Origin: Clostridiales bacterium
GTDB lineage: Bacteria; Bacillota; Clostridia; Oscillospirales; CAG-382
Reading direction: 5' to 3'
NCBI GenBank assembly: GCA_003343885.1
Contig: QAKH01000053.1
Location: 1 to 23,358 of the forward strand
Length of the DNA stretch: 23,358 nucleotides
Position numbers and translations under genes: made by a program. This document shows positions 14,894 through 21,700 of the stretch, in pieces. A model generated the notes under the pieces. The model made no database searches. It was not told the DNA's origin and worked only from the letters and a program-made list of their open reading frames with translations. Each line of letters starts with the position of its first letter. The first letter of the stretch is position 1.

Positions 14894-16490
14894 ATGTCGT
14901 GCCTGAAATGCTCCCACACAAGTCAGACTGTTCCAGTGCGGAATTCAATACCACACTCCACTTGTGTGGGAGCAAATTTAAATAAACATCAATTTTCTCC
15001 CTGCTATGTACTACTATTTTTTCGACCAGATTTTTATAGAATATTTCGTCCCTTTCCGTTGCGTATAAAATTTTCTTTATATACTCGCATACATCTTTAA
15101 CAGCTGCATCGGCATCATATTCATAAGAGTTGTTTTTTGCACCGTTAAGCAGTTTTTCAAGTCTTGTAATTTCTTTTTCATATTCAGCTTTTTTCTCACG
15201 ATATGCTTCCTTTGTTAAATCTTCGCTTAAATAAAGATCCAGTAATCTTTGGATTTTGCATTTCAGGTTATCAATTTTATTGATTGTTTCATCGCAGTCT
15301 ATATACGTTTCATTCTCGCTTGCAAAAACAATTTTCAGCACATCGCCAATACCTTTAATAATAGCGTCTTTGTTAATTTCAAGCGCTTCTACAACCTTTT
15401 GAATGACAAGCATAAAATCTTCATCACGAATTTGTGCGGCAACGTTACATCCGATTTTATTTCCGGCGCTGTCTGTTTTTTCTTTTCCGTGCTGTGAAGC
15501 TGCTAAACATCTCCAAGCCTTGTAACGGCTTCCGTCTTTTCGCTTCTTGGTTCGTGAAACAAAATGACCTCCGCAGGAAGCGCAAAATATTTTACCCGAT
15601 AACGGATAACGATTACTGTGTTTCAGCTTTATTTCATCGGATGGCGATTTCTTTCTTAATTCTTCCTGTGCCATATCCCAAACCTCTCTGTCAATAATCG
15701 GCTCGTGATGATTTTTCAAGGTCACAAAATCCTCCTCACCATGATTATACTTTTTTGAGTGCGTAAGATAATCCGGTGTATAGGTCTTTTTTTGTATTAA
15801 ATCTCCGCAGTATTTTTCGTTTCGGAGCGCTTTCAATATGACAGTATTTGACCACATCGTATTTCCTGTTATTGTTTTATACCCCGCCTCACGGAGTTCA
15901 CGGGCAATCGTGCAGCAGCCTTTCTTTTCAAAAACAAACTTATGAAAAATCAATTTAACAATTTGGGCACCTTCTTCATTGATATGCATAACGCCGTTTA
16001 TGACATCATATCCAAGCATATCACGACCGAAAACAACGCCTTTTTCCATTTGTCGTTTTTGCCCCCATTTTACACGCTCGCTTGTTTTTCGGCTTTCCTC
16101 TTGTGCAAGTGACGCCATAATGGTTAAACGAAGCTCAGCATCGGCATCAAGCGTGTATATGTTATCCAGCAAAAAGCGTACTCCGATATTTAATGCCTTT
16201 AAGTCTCTGGTATATTGCAGAGTGTCAACTGTATTTCTTGCAAATCTTGAAACTTCTTTTGTTAATATTAAATTAAACTTGCCCAAATGTGCATCAGCAA
16301 TCATTTTATTAAAGGCTTTTCTCTTTTTTGTACTTGTTCCGGTCAGTCCTTCATCAGCATAAATCTCTGTCAATTCCCAGTCAGGATTTAAATTTATCTG
16401 CTTTTCAAAATATCCCTTTTGACTTTCAAAGGAATTGATTTGATCATCTTTGTCTGTGGACACACGGCAATATGCCGCTACTTTTATCAT
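14742..16490 (-). CDS. Large serine site-specific recombinase
   Basis: The 582-residue protein starts at ATG 16490 after GAAAGGGG; an ATG at 16511 lacks an RBS. The N-terminal resolvase domain begins MIKVAAYCRVSTD with nucleophile S11 and has LTKEVSRFARNTVDTL. A Recombinase domain follows (VFGRDMLGYDV, WSNTVILKALRNEKYCGD). The zinc ribbon is at about 300-350 (IFCASCGGHF ... WRC ... GC), followed by a coiled coil (about 400-460). This is the SpoIVCA/TnpX class that integrates and excises elements without host-encoded partners, sometimes with a directionality factor. The last 49 residues (from RYLLIVLLHLHK) are antisense cotJC, so the C-terminus depends on what DNA adjoins the element. All domains look intact. 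Confidence 0.92.
   Translation of the reverse strand: MIKVAAYCRVSTDKDDQINSFESQKGYFEKQINLNPDWELTEIYADEGLTGTSTKKRKAFNKMIADAHLGKFNLILTKEVSRFARNTVDTLQYTRDLKALNIGVRFLLDNIYTLDADAELRLTIMASLAQEESRKTSERVKWGQKRQMEKGVVFGRDMLGYDVINGVMHINEEGAQIVKLIFHKFVFEKKGCCTIARELREAGYKTITGNTMWSNTVILKALRNEKYCGDLIQKKTYTPDYLTHSKKYNHGEEDFVTLKNHHEPIIDREVWDMAQEELRKKSPSDEIKLKHSNRYPLSGKIFCASCGGHFVSRTKKRKDGSRYKAWRCLAASQHGKEKTDSAGNKIGCNVAAQIRDEDFMLVIQKVVEALEINKDAIIKGIGDVLKIVFASENETYIDCDETINKIDNLKCKIQRLLDLYLSEDLTKEAYREKKAEYEKEITRLEKLLNGAKNNSYEYDADAAVKDVCEYIKKILYATERDEIFYKNLVEKIVVHSREKIDVYLNLLPHKWSVVLNSALEQSDLCGSISGTTSRYLLIVLLHLHKAYCIFETNILVKLRVRRQVHHIDSLLLLQLLHPDFLY
14891..14900. other. Left junction of the inserted element (attL region)
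   Basis: cotJC similarity ends after GATATCGGG (14885-14893). The next bases ATGTCGTGCC do not fit any CotJC codon order. The crossover must lie within a few bases of 14893; the exact core cannot be fixed without the right-hand junction, which is not in the window. Confidence 0.7.
14909..14974. repeat. 14-bp inverted repeat beside the junction
   Basis: TGCTCCCACACAAG (14909-14922) and CTTGTGTGGGAGCA (14961-14974) are perfectly complementary with a 38-base spacer, 16 bases inside the element. A competing hairpin CCACAC/GTGTGG (14951-14969) shares the right arm. It lies in the last codons of element-encoded recombinase sequence. It could be recombinase-binding half-sites of the attachment site, or an mRNA 3' hairpin; there is no T run. 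Confidence 0.75.
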
Positions 16491-16548
16491 GTTCTTCACG
16501 CCCCTTTCCATAATATTTTATACCGTCAATAATCAGTTTGCAAAAAAA

Positions 16549-16728
16549 TTAACGCTGTCTGAATTTCTTTTCAAGTAATTTGACAGCGTATTGGTATTGA
16601 TTAAAACTCAACCTTTTGCTTTCATATAATGTTAGGAGCAAAGTCTTTTGTAGGTGGAATATACATTCTTTATCATTAAAATCAAATGATGGTGTCGTTA
16701 CGCTGATTTTTGTATTTTCATCTATCAA
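16549..16728 (-). CDS. 59-residue ORF upstream of the recombinase
   Basis: It starts at TTG 16728 with GGGAGAG (16736-16742) 7 nt upstream and stops 58 bases before the recombinase start, on the same strand. The product has a variable N-terminus (IDENTKISVTTPSFDFN) and a helical C-terminus (ESKRLSFNQYQYAVKLLEKK) resembling the short SHOCT-like helical motif found in small proteins of mobile elements. It could assist the recombinase, for example as a directionality factor, but that is only suggested by position. The TTG start and lack of a family match limit confidence. Confidence 0.5.
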   Translation of the reverse strand: MIDENTKISVTTPSFDFNDKECIFHLQKTLLLTLYESKRLSFNQYQYAVKLLEKKFRQR

Positions 16729-16766
16729 ACAACATCTCTCCCTTCATAAAAATATATGTACCCCTG

Positions 16767-16794
16767 CTTGTATCATATTCTGAATTTAATATCA
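16767..16794 (-). promoter_or_regulatory. Candidate sigma-E-like promoter of the recombinase operon
   Basis: On the minus strand TGATATT (16794-16788) and GATACAAG (16774-16767) are 13 bases apart. This resembles the mother-cell sigma-E consensus (-35 kmATATT, about 14 bases, -10 CATACAAT), with the ATATT and ATACAA cores exact. It lies 38 bases before the TTG start of the 59-aa ORF. A conventional sigma-A promoter is not better supported here. Motif similarity only. Confidence 0.35.
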
Positions 16795-16853
16795 CAAATT
16801 AAAGCACTCATAAAATGCGTTAATTTCTAACATTAAATCTAAGCCGTACCCGC

Positions 16854-17345
16854 CCCGAAAGACGGGTACAACTCAAACTGTTCAATCCTTTAAAGCAATT
16901 ACAGACGGTGCTTTGCAAAAGCACTCCATAGGAATTTCACCTCTCCGCCATCCGACCGAGCTGCCCCCATTGCCTGCGACGGCGTTCGCAATTCGCCTTT
17001 GGACTCGTTTTGCCTTTCGGCAAAAGCATCGCTTATCAGGCGATTGCTCTCTTTTCCCACAAAAGCTATGCTTTTGCGGGAACCCTGAATTGTTATCCGC
17101 TCGGACTGTGGCTGGGCAGAAGTATCATTGTCCCGATATGTATTCATCGCCCGCAAAGCTGCCGCTTGCTCCGTGACGCTGATATTTGTCGCTCTTATAG
17201 TTTTTCATCATTGAAAGAAGGATGAAGTAGAAGCAAAACTATCGTCTTGGCGTATCCGTCACTTGGCTCGCCCATACCGGAATGTATCCGTTTGCCGGTT
17301 ATACTGCATCGCCGTTATCTTGCGAGCTTTCTTTGTAAAATAAAT
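16854..17345. other. G+C-richer block with clustered hairpins, no convincing gene
   Basis: This stretch is visibly richer in G+C than its surroundings. Open frames exist on both strands (for example 16899-17156 minus, 16913-17176 plus), but they overlap each other and lack good RBSs. It contains GTACCCG/CGGGTAC (16855-16878) and the three hairpins listed separately, and ATAGTTTT/AAAACTAT arms near 17199-17245. On the minus strand a 27-codon ORF beginning MKNYKSDKYQRH lies at about 17130-17215. The block may be a transfer origin, a structured RNA or decayed element DNA. Confidence 0.45.
17008..17082. repeat. Three adjacent hairpins
   Basis: TTTTGCC-TTTC-GGCAAAA (17008-17025) is followed by ATCGC...GCGAT (17028-17044) and TTCCC.CAAAAGC-TAT-GCTTTTG.GGGAA (17054-17082, one mismatch). 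Three stems within 75 bases suggest a structured nucleic acid, either RNA or single-stranded DNA. Confidence 0.65.
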
Positions 17346-17696
17346 TTATTTTGCGGTTTTAGGCATAGAAAATTTATTTATGATGTTATTCACGATATTT
17401 CTGTCCGGTGGAGTAAGAGTGTTCATGTTCATAATACTTGTAAGCACTCTTTCTTCATCGCTTGATAAATACCTAAACAAATCACAGTGATAGTTTTCCC
17501 TAATAAATATTCCGCCATTTACACCGCTTTCTGTACGGATAGGAGCGTAACGACCTAAAAAGGCAATATCGTTATATGCCGTATTTTTATGTACTGAATA
17601 CCTTTTTGACAATTCTGATAAAGTAACTTTTTCTGAATTTATTAGCAAAAACAGTATTTCTATTCGTCGTTCAAAGGTAGATAATTTATCTGCCAT
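17346..17696 (-). CDS. Small HTH transcriptional regulator (DeoR/HTH_11-type DNA-binding domain)
   Basis: The 116-residue protein starts at ATG 17696 after AAGGAGGTG. Residues about 8-50 (FERRIEILFLLINSEKVTLS, ELSKRYSVHKNTAYNDIAFL) form the winged helix-turn-helix seen in DeoR-type and WYL-type regulators. The remainder is too short for a sugar- or effector-binding domain, so it resembles the minimal regulators of integrative elements. Its start overlaps the stop of the 29-aa leader ORF. An inverted repeat covering the leader's RBS is a plausible control site. Confidence 0.78.
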   Translation of the reverse strand: MADKLSTFERRIEILFLLINSEKVTLSELSKRYSVHKNTAYNDIAFLGRYAPIRTESGVNGGIFIRENYHCDLFRYLSSDEERVLTSIMNMNTLTPPDRNIVNNIINKFSMPKTAK

Positions 17697-17775
17697 AGCC
17701 GTTACACCTCCTTCCGAAATTTATTCTAACACCTAATGTCACAAGCTCATTGTAACTTTCAAAAAATAAATTCAT
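17686..17775 (-). CDS. 29-residue leader ORF overlapping the HTH regulator gene
   Basis: ATG 17775 has a strong AAAGGAG (17783-17789) with a 7-base spacing. The ORF (MNLFFESYNELVTLGVRINF...) ends at TAA 17686-17688, inside the first codons of the regulator in another frame, and contains the regulator's own RBS. This suggests translational coupling. Function of the peptide itself unknown. Confidence 0.55.
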   Translation of the reverse strand: MNLFFESYNELVTLGVRINFGRRCNGYGR

Positions 17776-17781
17776 AGTTTC

Positions 17782-17820
17782 GCTCCTTTGTGTAAATTTT
17801 GTTAGATTTGCACAAAGAGC
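17782..17820 (-). promoter_or_regulatory. Inverted repeat covering the leader RBS (operator or RBS-sequestering hairpin)
   Basis: GCTCCTTTGTG (17782-17792) and CACAAAGAGC (17811-17820) are complementary with one bulged base, and the pairing extends into AAAT/ATTT. In the minus-strand transcript the AAAGGAG RBS would lie in the stem. It is either a regulator operator or a translational control hairpin. Confidence 0.55.
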
Positions 17821-17859
17821 AATGGCGGCGCTCGGAAATATTTAATAAGGCACTTAAAA

Positions 17860-17909
17860 CAAAAACAGCCAAACTTTCCCGTATAATAACAACGGGTAAA
17901 TTTGGCTGT
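17860..17909 (-). terminator. Rho-independent terminator of the 24-aa peptide unit
   Basis: ACAGCCAAA (17865-17873) pairs with TTTGGCTGT (17901-17909), with an inner CCCGT/ACGGG stem (17878-17882, 17892-17896). On the minus strand it ends in a TTTTTGTTTT run. It closes the transcript coming from the 24-aa ORF. Confidence 0.8.
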
Positions 17910-17961
17910 GCGGTAATCGTGGCTATAGCATCTATGGTAATCGTGTGATGTTGCCGATTTG

Positions 17962-18036
17962 CTATTTCTTTTTTACTTTGTCAACCGAAATCATTAAGAA
18001 TACCGCTATTGACGATATTTTTATAATATTATTCAT
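17962..18036 (-). CDS. 24-residue hydrophobic peptide ORF
   Basis: ATG 18036 has AAGGAG (18048-18053) 11 bases upstream; the stop is TAG 17962-17964. The peptide has a hydrophobic stretch (IIKISSIAVFLMISV) and a basic end (DKVKKK), the general shape of type I toxins and other small membrane peptides. It is the only ORF between two minus-strand terminators (18093-18144 and 17860-17909), so it appears to be its own short transcription unit of about 200 bases. No antisense RNA or sequence match is recognised, so the function is open. Confidence 0.45.
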   Translation of the reverse strand: MNNIIKISSIAVFLMISVDKVKKK

Positions 18037-18092
18037 AGTAATTTATTCTCCTTAACCGTGATAGTTTGTCGTCTATATTATTAAACAATAAT

Positions 18093-18144
18093 AAAAAAGG
18101 CAAAGAAATATGATGTGTATAATCACATTACATATTCCTTTGCC
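18093..18144 (-). terminator. Rho-independent terminator
   Basis: GGCAAAGAAATATG (18099-18112) pairs with CATATTCCTTTGCC (18131-18144), 14 bp with one mismatch. On the minus strand the stem is followed by TTTTTT (18098-18093). It would end transcription from the Cys-rich/DUF3789-like genes to its right. Confidence 0.8.
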
Positions 18145-18349
18145 GCAAATAATAAGGTTCTATCATATCATTGTTCTCAGTATTTTATTATCGTTGTTAT
18201 TCCATAATGAACTCCATTCTTTTAAAATCTATATATTTTATCTTGGTTTAATGCTCTATTCAAGATGTAAACAGGTATTTCAGCGATATAAACAAGTTTC
18301 TTGCTCATTTTTTGAAATTGCGCATAAACATACAACAGGAGGTTCCAAA
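18145..18349. other. Stretch without a convincing gene
   Basis: Short frames are present on both strands, including a 28-codon minus frame starting MSKKLVYIAEIP, but none has a usable RBS. A 89-codon plus frame here overlaps the terminator at 18093-18144 and is rich in hydrophobic, low-complexity codons. I see no structured RNA or repeat. Confidence 0.4.
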
Positions 18350-18562
18350 TTACCGCGCAAGACCTATTTTCGGGGGTAAACTTTTACCATTTCCAAATAT
18401 ATGCCTCCAAAAGCCGCCTTTTTGCGGTTTCTCTAACTTGATATACATAGGGCATTTCTTTCGGCTGTAGTAGCCGATATAATGGCACACTGGGGAATGT
18501 TTGTCAAGCGCATATGTATATTTACCCGTTTTGCATTTCGGGCATAATTTTCCTTTGAAAAT
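18350..18562 (-). CDS. Small Cys-rich ORF (zinc-ribbon-like), start uncertain or broken
   Basis: The frame is open from 18580 to the TAA at 18350-18352 and reads GKLCPKCKTGKYTYALDKHS, then VCHYIGYYSRKKCPMYIKLE. The CPxC, C-H and C spacing suggests a small zinc-binding protein. No ATG, GTG or TTG is available before the first CPKC; ATT 18562 is the only near-start. An AAAGGA followed by ATG lies in another frame right before it, giving a 7-codon ORF, so a frameshift may have broken the start. It lies directly after the DUF3789-like gene. Confidence 0.35.
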   Translation of the reverse strand: MFKGKLCPKCKTGKYTYALDKHSPVCHYIGYYSRKKCPMYIKLEKPQKGGFWRHIFGNGKSLPPKIGLAR

Positions 18563-18567
18563 AAATA

Positions 18568-18687
18568 CTAATCTCCGTTTCTATACTCGCCATCTTTTGA
18601 TTTGCCTACAGTTATCACACAAAATAACAAAATTGAAATAAGGCTTCCGAATATAGCGCCGCCTAAAAATATCAATAATTCTTTCAT
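18568..18687 (-). CDS. 39-residue membrane peptide, DUF3789-like
   Basis: ATG 18687 is 5 bases after GGAGG. The peptide reads MKELLIFLGGAIFGSLISIL followed by LFCVITVGKSKDGEYRNGD: one membrane segment with a short polar tail. It resembles the tiny DUF3789 membrane proteins (MKExLIFLxGxxxG) common in integrative conjugative elements and phages. Function unknown. It may mark the element's cargo region. Confidence 0.55.
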   Translation of the reverse strand: MKELLIFLGGAIFGSLISILLFCVITVGKSKDGEYRNGD

Positions 18688-18710
18688 GACTTCCTCCATA
18701 TTATTGGTAT

Positions 18711-18738
18711 ATGCAGGGAGCAGTACATCTCCCTGCAT
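18711..18738 (-). repeat. Hairpin after the SLH-protein stop codon
   Basis: ATGCAGGGAG (18711-18720) and CTCCCTGCAT (18729-18738) pair perfectly, with an 8-base loop, 12 bases after the stop codon of the SLH gene. No T run follows on the minus strand, so it may be a weak terminator or an mRNA 3'-end hairpin. Confidence 0.65.
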
Positions 18739-18750
18739 TTACATATGTTT

Positions 18751-21700
18751 TTATTTGCAGTCCTCCCACTTGATTTCAACACCCTTATCGTCAAGATAAT
18801 AGTTGTGTGTGATTGTTGCCTCAAGGACAATGACATAATACCATTTATCTGTTTCAAGATCGTTAAACGGGTTATAATCAAGTGATTTCACATATGGCTC
18901 TGACGGATTTCGTCCGAGCAGCAAATTCACAACTTTCATCACTTCCGCGCGGGTTATTTCATTTTCGGGGCGAATTGTACCGTCCTCATATCCCGAAAGC
19001 ATTCCCGCGCCGTACAGCGCCATAATATCCTCATATGCCCAGTGATTGTCTGTCAAATCGGGGAATATGTTTTCTGCATCTGATTGCTCAAGTCCGGCAA
19101 ATCGGCGTATCAATGCCGCAAATTCAGCCCTTGAAAGATTTCTCGACGGCTTAAATTCTCCGTCCGGATAGCCTTCAATAACATTATACTTTGCCATATA
19201 CTCAATATCCGCAACAGACCAACGGCTTAAATCAACATCAGGGAATACATCGCCCTGCACCGAAAACGGCTCATCATACTGTTTATTTTTGATGCGGTAA
19301 AGAATTGCAGCCATTTCCTCGCGGGTTATCTTTCCGTCCGGCTGAACACTGCCGTCGGGATAGCCGTTGATATATCCTATATGCGTCGGATGTTCGTTTC
19401 CGAAAATATCCTTTGTATATTTTCTTGTGTTGTCAACTACGCGGTTTCCGCTGCTGCCACCGCCGCCACCGCCTCCGCCTGTGTGAATAATAGTCGGAAC
19501 GGTGTATCTGTATGTGCCGACTTTGCCGTAAACACCGTTTAAGCACTCGGCTTTTTTATCGTCCTTGCACTTTACGCATTTTCCGCAGGCACTGAAATAT
19601 ACCATTTTCACCGTCACCGCACCTGTTATACTGAGTTCCTCACCCGCATATTGCTTTCTTGTGTCGCTTGTCTGCGGCTCGGTTCCGTCTGTGGTGTAGT
19701 AGAGGAGTATGCTATTATCTGCTGGATAGTCGTTTATTATCGTATATTTTGTTCCGCTTGTGTACTCTGTCTTATCACTGCCAAGAGAGGTCTGCGGCAC
19801 TTTAAGATGCACAAATTCGATTACAAAGGTTTCCTTACTGCCTGTGATTTCCGTTCCGTTTTTGTCGGTCAGCCACGCTGTTATGGTAATCCCTGTCATT
19901 GCTTTGTTTACCATTATCGGCATATTGTCATAAACCATATCATCGGGAGATTGATCGCTGCCTTGCAAGCCCTCCTGTGTGTAGGAGTAGTAATAGTGTA
20001 TAACGGTATCGGAGCTGTATGTTTTCAGCTTGATACCCTTTGCATATTCTCCCGTATCGAGAATATCTGCACTTATTCGGCTGACATCATACGGAGTGCC
20101 GATATAAACTCTGCCGGTTACGGCTCCCTCCGGTTCGATGATGTAATAGTTTATTGTGTTCTTGCTGACTCTGCCTGTTTCGTTGTTCTTCACATATGCC
20201 TTAAAGGACATTGTGTGGTCGATATATCTCTTTCCGTTAGTATAAATAACATCTTGTTTTCCGCCGTTTTCACGATACCAAATTGTATAATCCTTATCGG
20301 TAGGCACACGCTCGTCAAGGCTTATTGTTGTAAACTTATTCTCGCTCTTTAAGTATCGTCCCGATGGGAGAGTGATAATCGGCGCCAGCGGCACAAAGTT
20401 ATATACATAGCTTACAATTTTGCTGTAATTGCCGTTTTTTTCGCTTCGTATCTGAAGCACTGTATCATTTTTGATTTTAACCGTATCGGAGTAATTGTTC
20501 CAAGTTGCTCCGTTGTCTGTTGAATACTGAATTGTATCACCGTTGTTGAGCGAATACAAACGAATATGCAAAAGATTGTTTTCTTCGTCTGCCTTTATTT
20601 CCTAATATTCGCCCGTTTCCTTGTCAGCATACGGAGCTGCCAAAATATCCCCATCGCTCACATTATATGTATAGCGATTTTCAAGACTTTCCATTCCGTC
20701 AAGCTCCGCTTTGATATTCAATACGGCAGGGGTGGCTAATGTGCCTGTGTTTTGCGTTCCGAGAGGTTCGGTGCAATTTTCGTCTTTATATGCGTTTCCT
20801 GTTTTTGTGTCAAGATAAAACTTTCCGTCATCGCATACAAATTCATTTGTAAATCCGTTTATTTCATATTTCACGGTGCTGCCCTTAACTGCCGTTATCG
20901 GAACAACAGGGAGATTTCCGCTTACCGTTGCTGACGGCGCCGCTTTTGGGGCTTCGGGGGTTACGATATACTCAAATATGCCTATGTCGCTTTTCACATC
21001 GAATATATTCACCGCAACCGCTTTTATTATCGTATGTCCCTTGATTTCTATGTCTGCACCATCCGAATATTTTATTGTATCTGTTCCGTTTGGTGTCGGG
21101 TCGGGCATAAAACCGCCGTCATAGCTTATGGTGTAGTAAATTTCCGTTCCGTTCGCCACAGGCATAAACTTCGTTGAAAATCCGACATCATCACCGATTT
21201 TTCTTGTATAGCTGCCCGGAGAAAGGGTGGTAAGCGGTCTTGCCGGCTTTTTATTTACAATATCATATGTCTGTGTAACTGTGCGTGATGCCGTTTTTCC
21301 GTCCTTTATGACAACAGCCTTTACAACTGTGTAATCGGAAATAGTGATTAATGCCGTACTGTATTCGTTCTCCGCCTTATTTCTTGTACCGCTTGTAAGA
21401 GGGTCGCTGCCGTCCGTAGTGTAATAAAGCTCATAACGGTCTTTGGTTTCGTCGTTGCTGTCGGGGCAGAAAACAGATATTTCGGTAGGCTGTGTAAATT
21501 GTGTACTTTCCGGCACGAATTTCGGTGGCTGAGGTCTTATCGTGTAGGTGAAAGGCGGCTGTTGTTTTTCGTGAGGGGTTCCGTCCTTGTCAACGGCACG
21601 GACATAAAGCTCCGTGTCCTCGCCGAAGGTCAGCGTTTTGTTATATTCCTTCCAAGTGTTTCCGCCGTCTGTACTGTACTCGATAGAAATATCGGGGTTG

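Larger units (their letters stand above)
14894..18687. mobile_element. Serine-recombinase element inserted in cotJC; right end not seen
   Basis: The element begins at the cotJC junction with a large serine recombinase. It continues through several small minus-strand ORFs of the kind carried by integrative elements: a 59-aa ORF, an HTH regulator with a leader ORF, short membrane peptides and a Cys-rich ORF. No relaxase, VirB4/VirD4, phage structural or replication gene is visible, so it is either a short or decayed element or only the left part of a longer one. The given right end is the last element-like gene. The true end could be inside the SLH gene region or beyond the window. Confidence 0.55.

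Noticed and set aside
14894..15100. Continuation of the cotJC frame for 68 codons past the junction
   Set aside because: It is the antisense of recombinase C-terminal codons and has no CotJC similarity; it is a chimeric tail, not part of a real protein.
16899..17225. Three overlapping open frames on both strands (16899-17156 minus, 16913-17176 plus, 17010-17225 plus)
   Set aside because: They shadow each other, lack good ribosome binding sites and run through the hairpin cluster; none could be preferred as a gene.
18110..18379. 89-codon plus-strand frame
   Set aside because: It starts inside the terminator at 18093-18144, lacks an RBS and has a low-complexity hydrophobic translation.
16511..18751. 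Search for the 3' part of cotJC or a right attachment site in either orientation
   Set aside because: No sequence reading T-E-E-x-A-H-L-E or the later CotJC motifs was found by eye, so neither an excision product nor an invertible arrangement can be shown from this window.
19651..20352. 233-codon plus-strand frame, and a similar 276-codon frame at 22120-22950
   Set aside because: Both are antisense shadows of the repeat-rich SLH gene, with hydrophobic low-complexity translations and no RBS.
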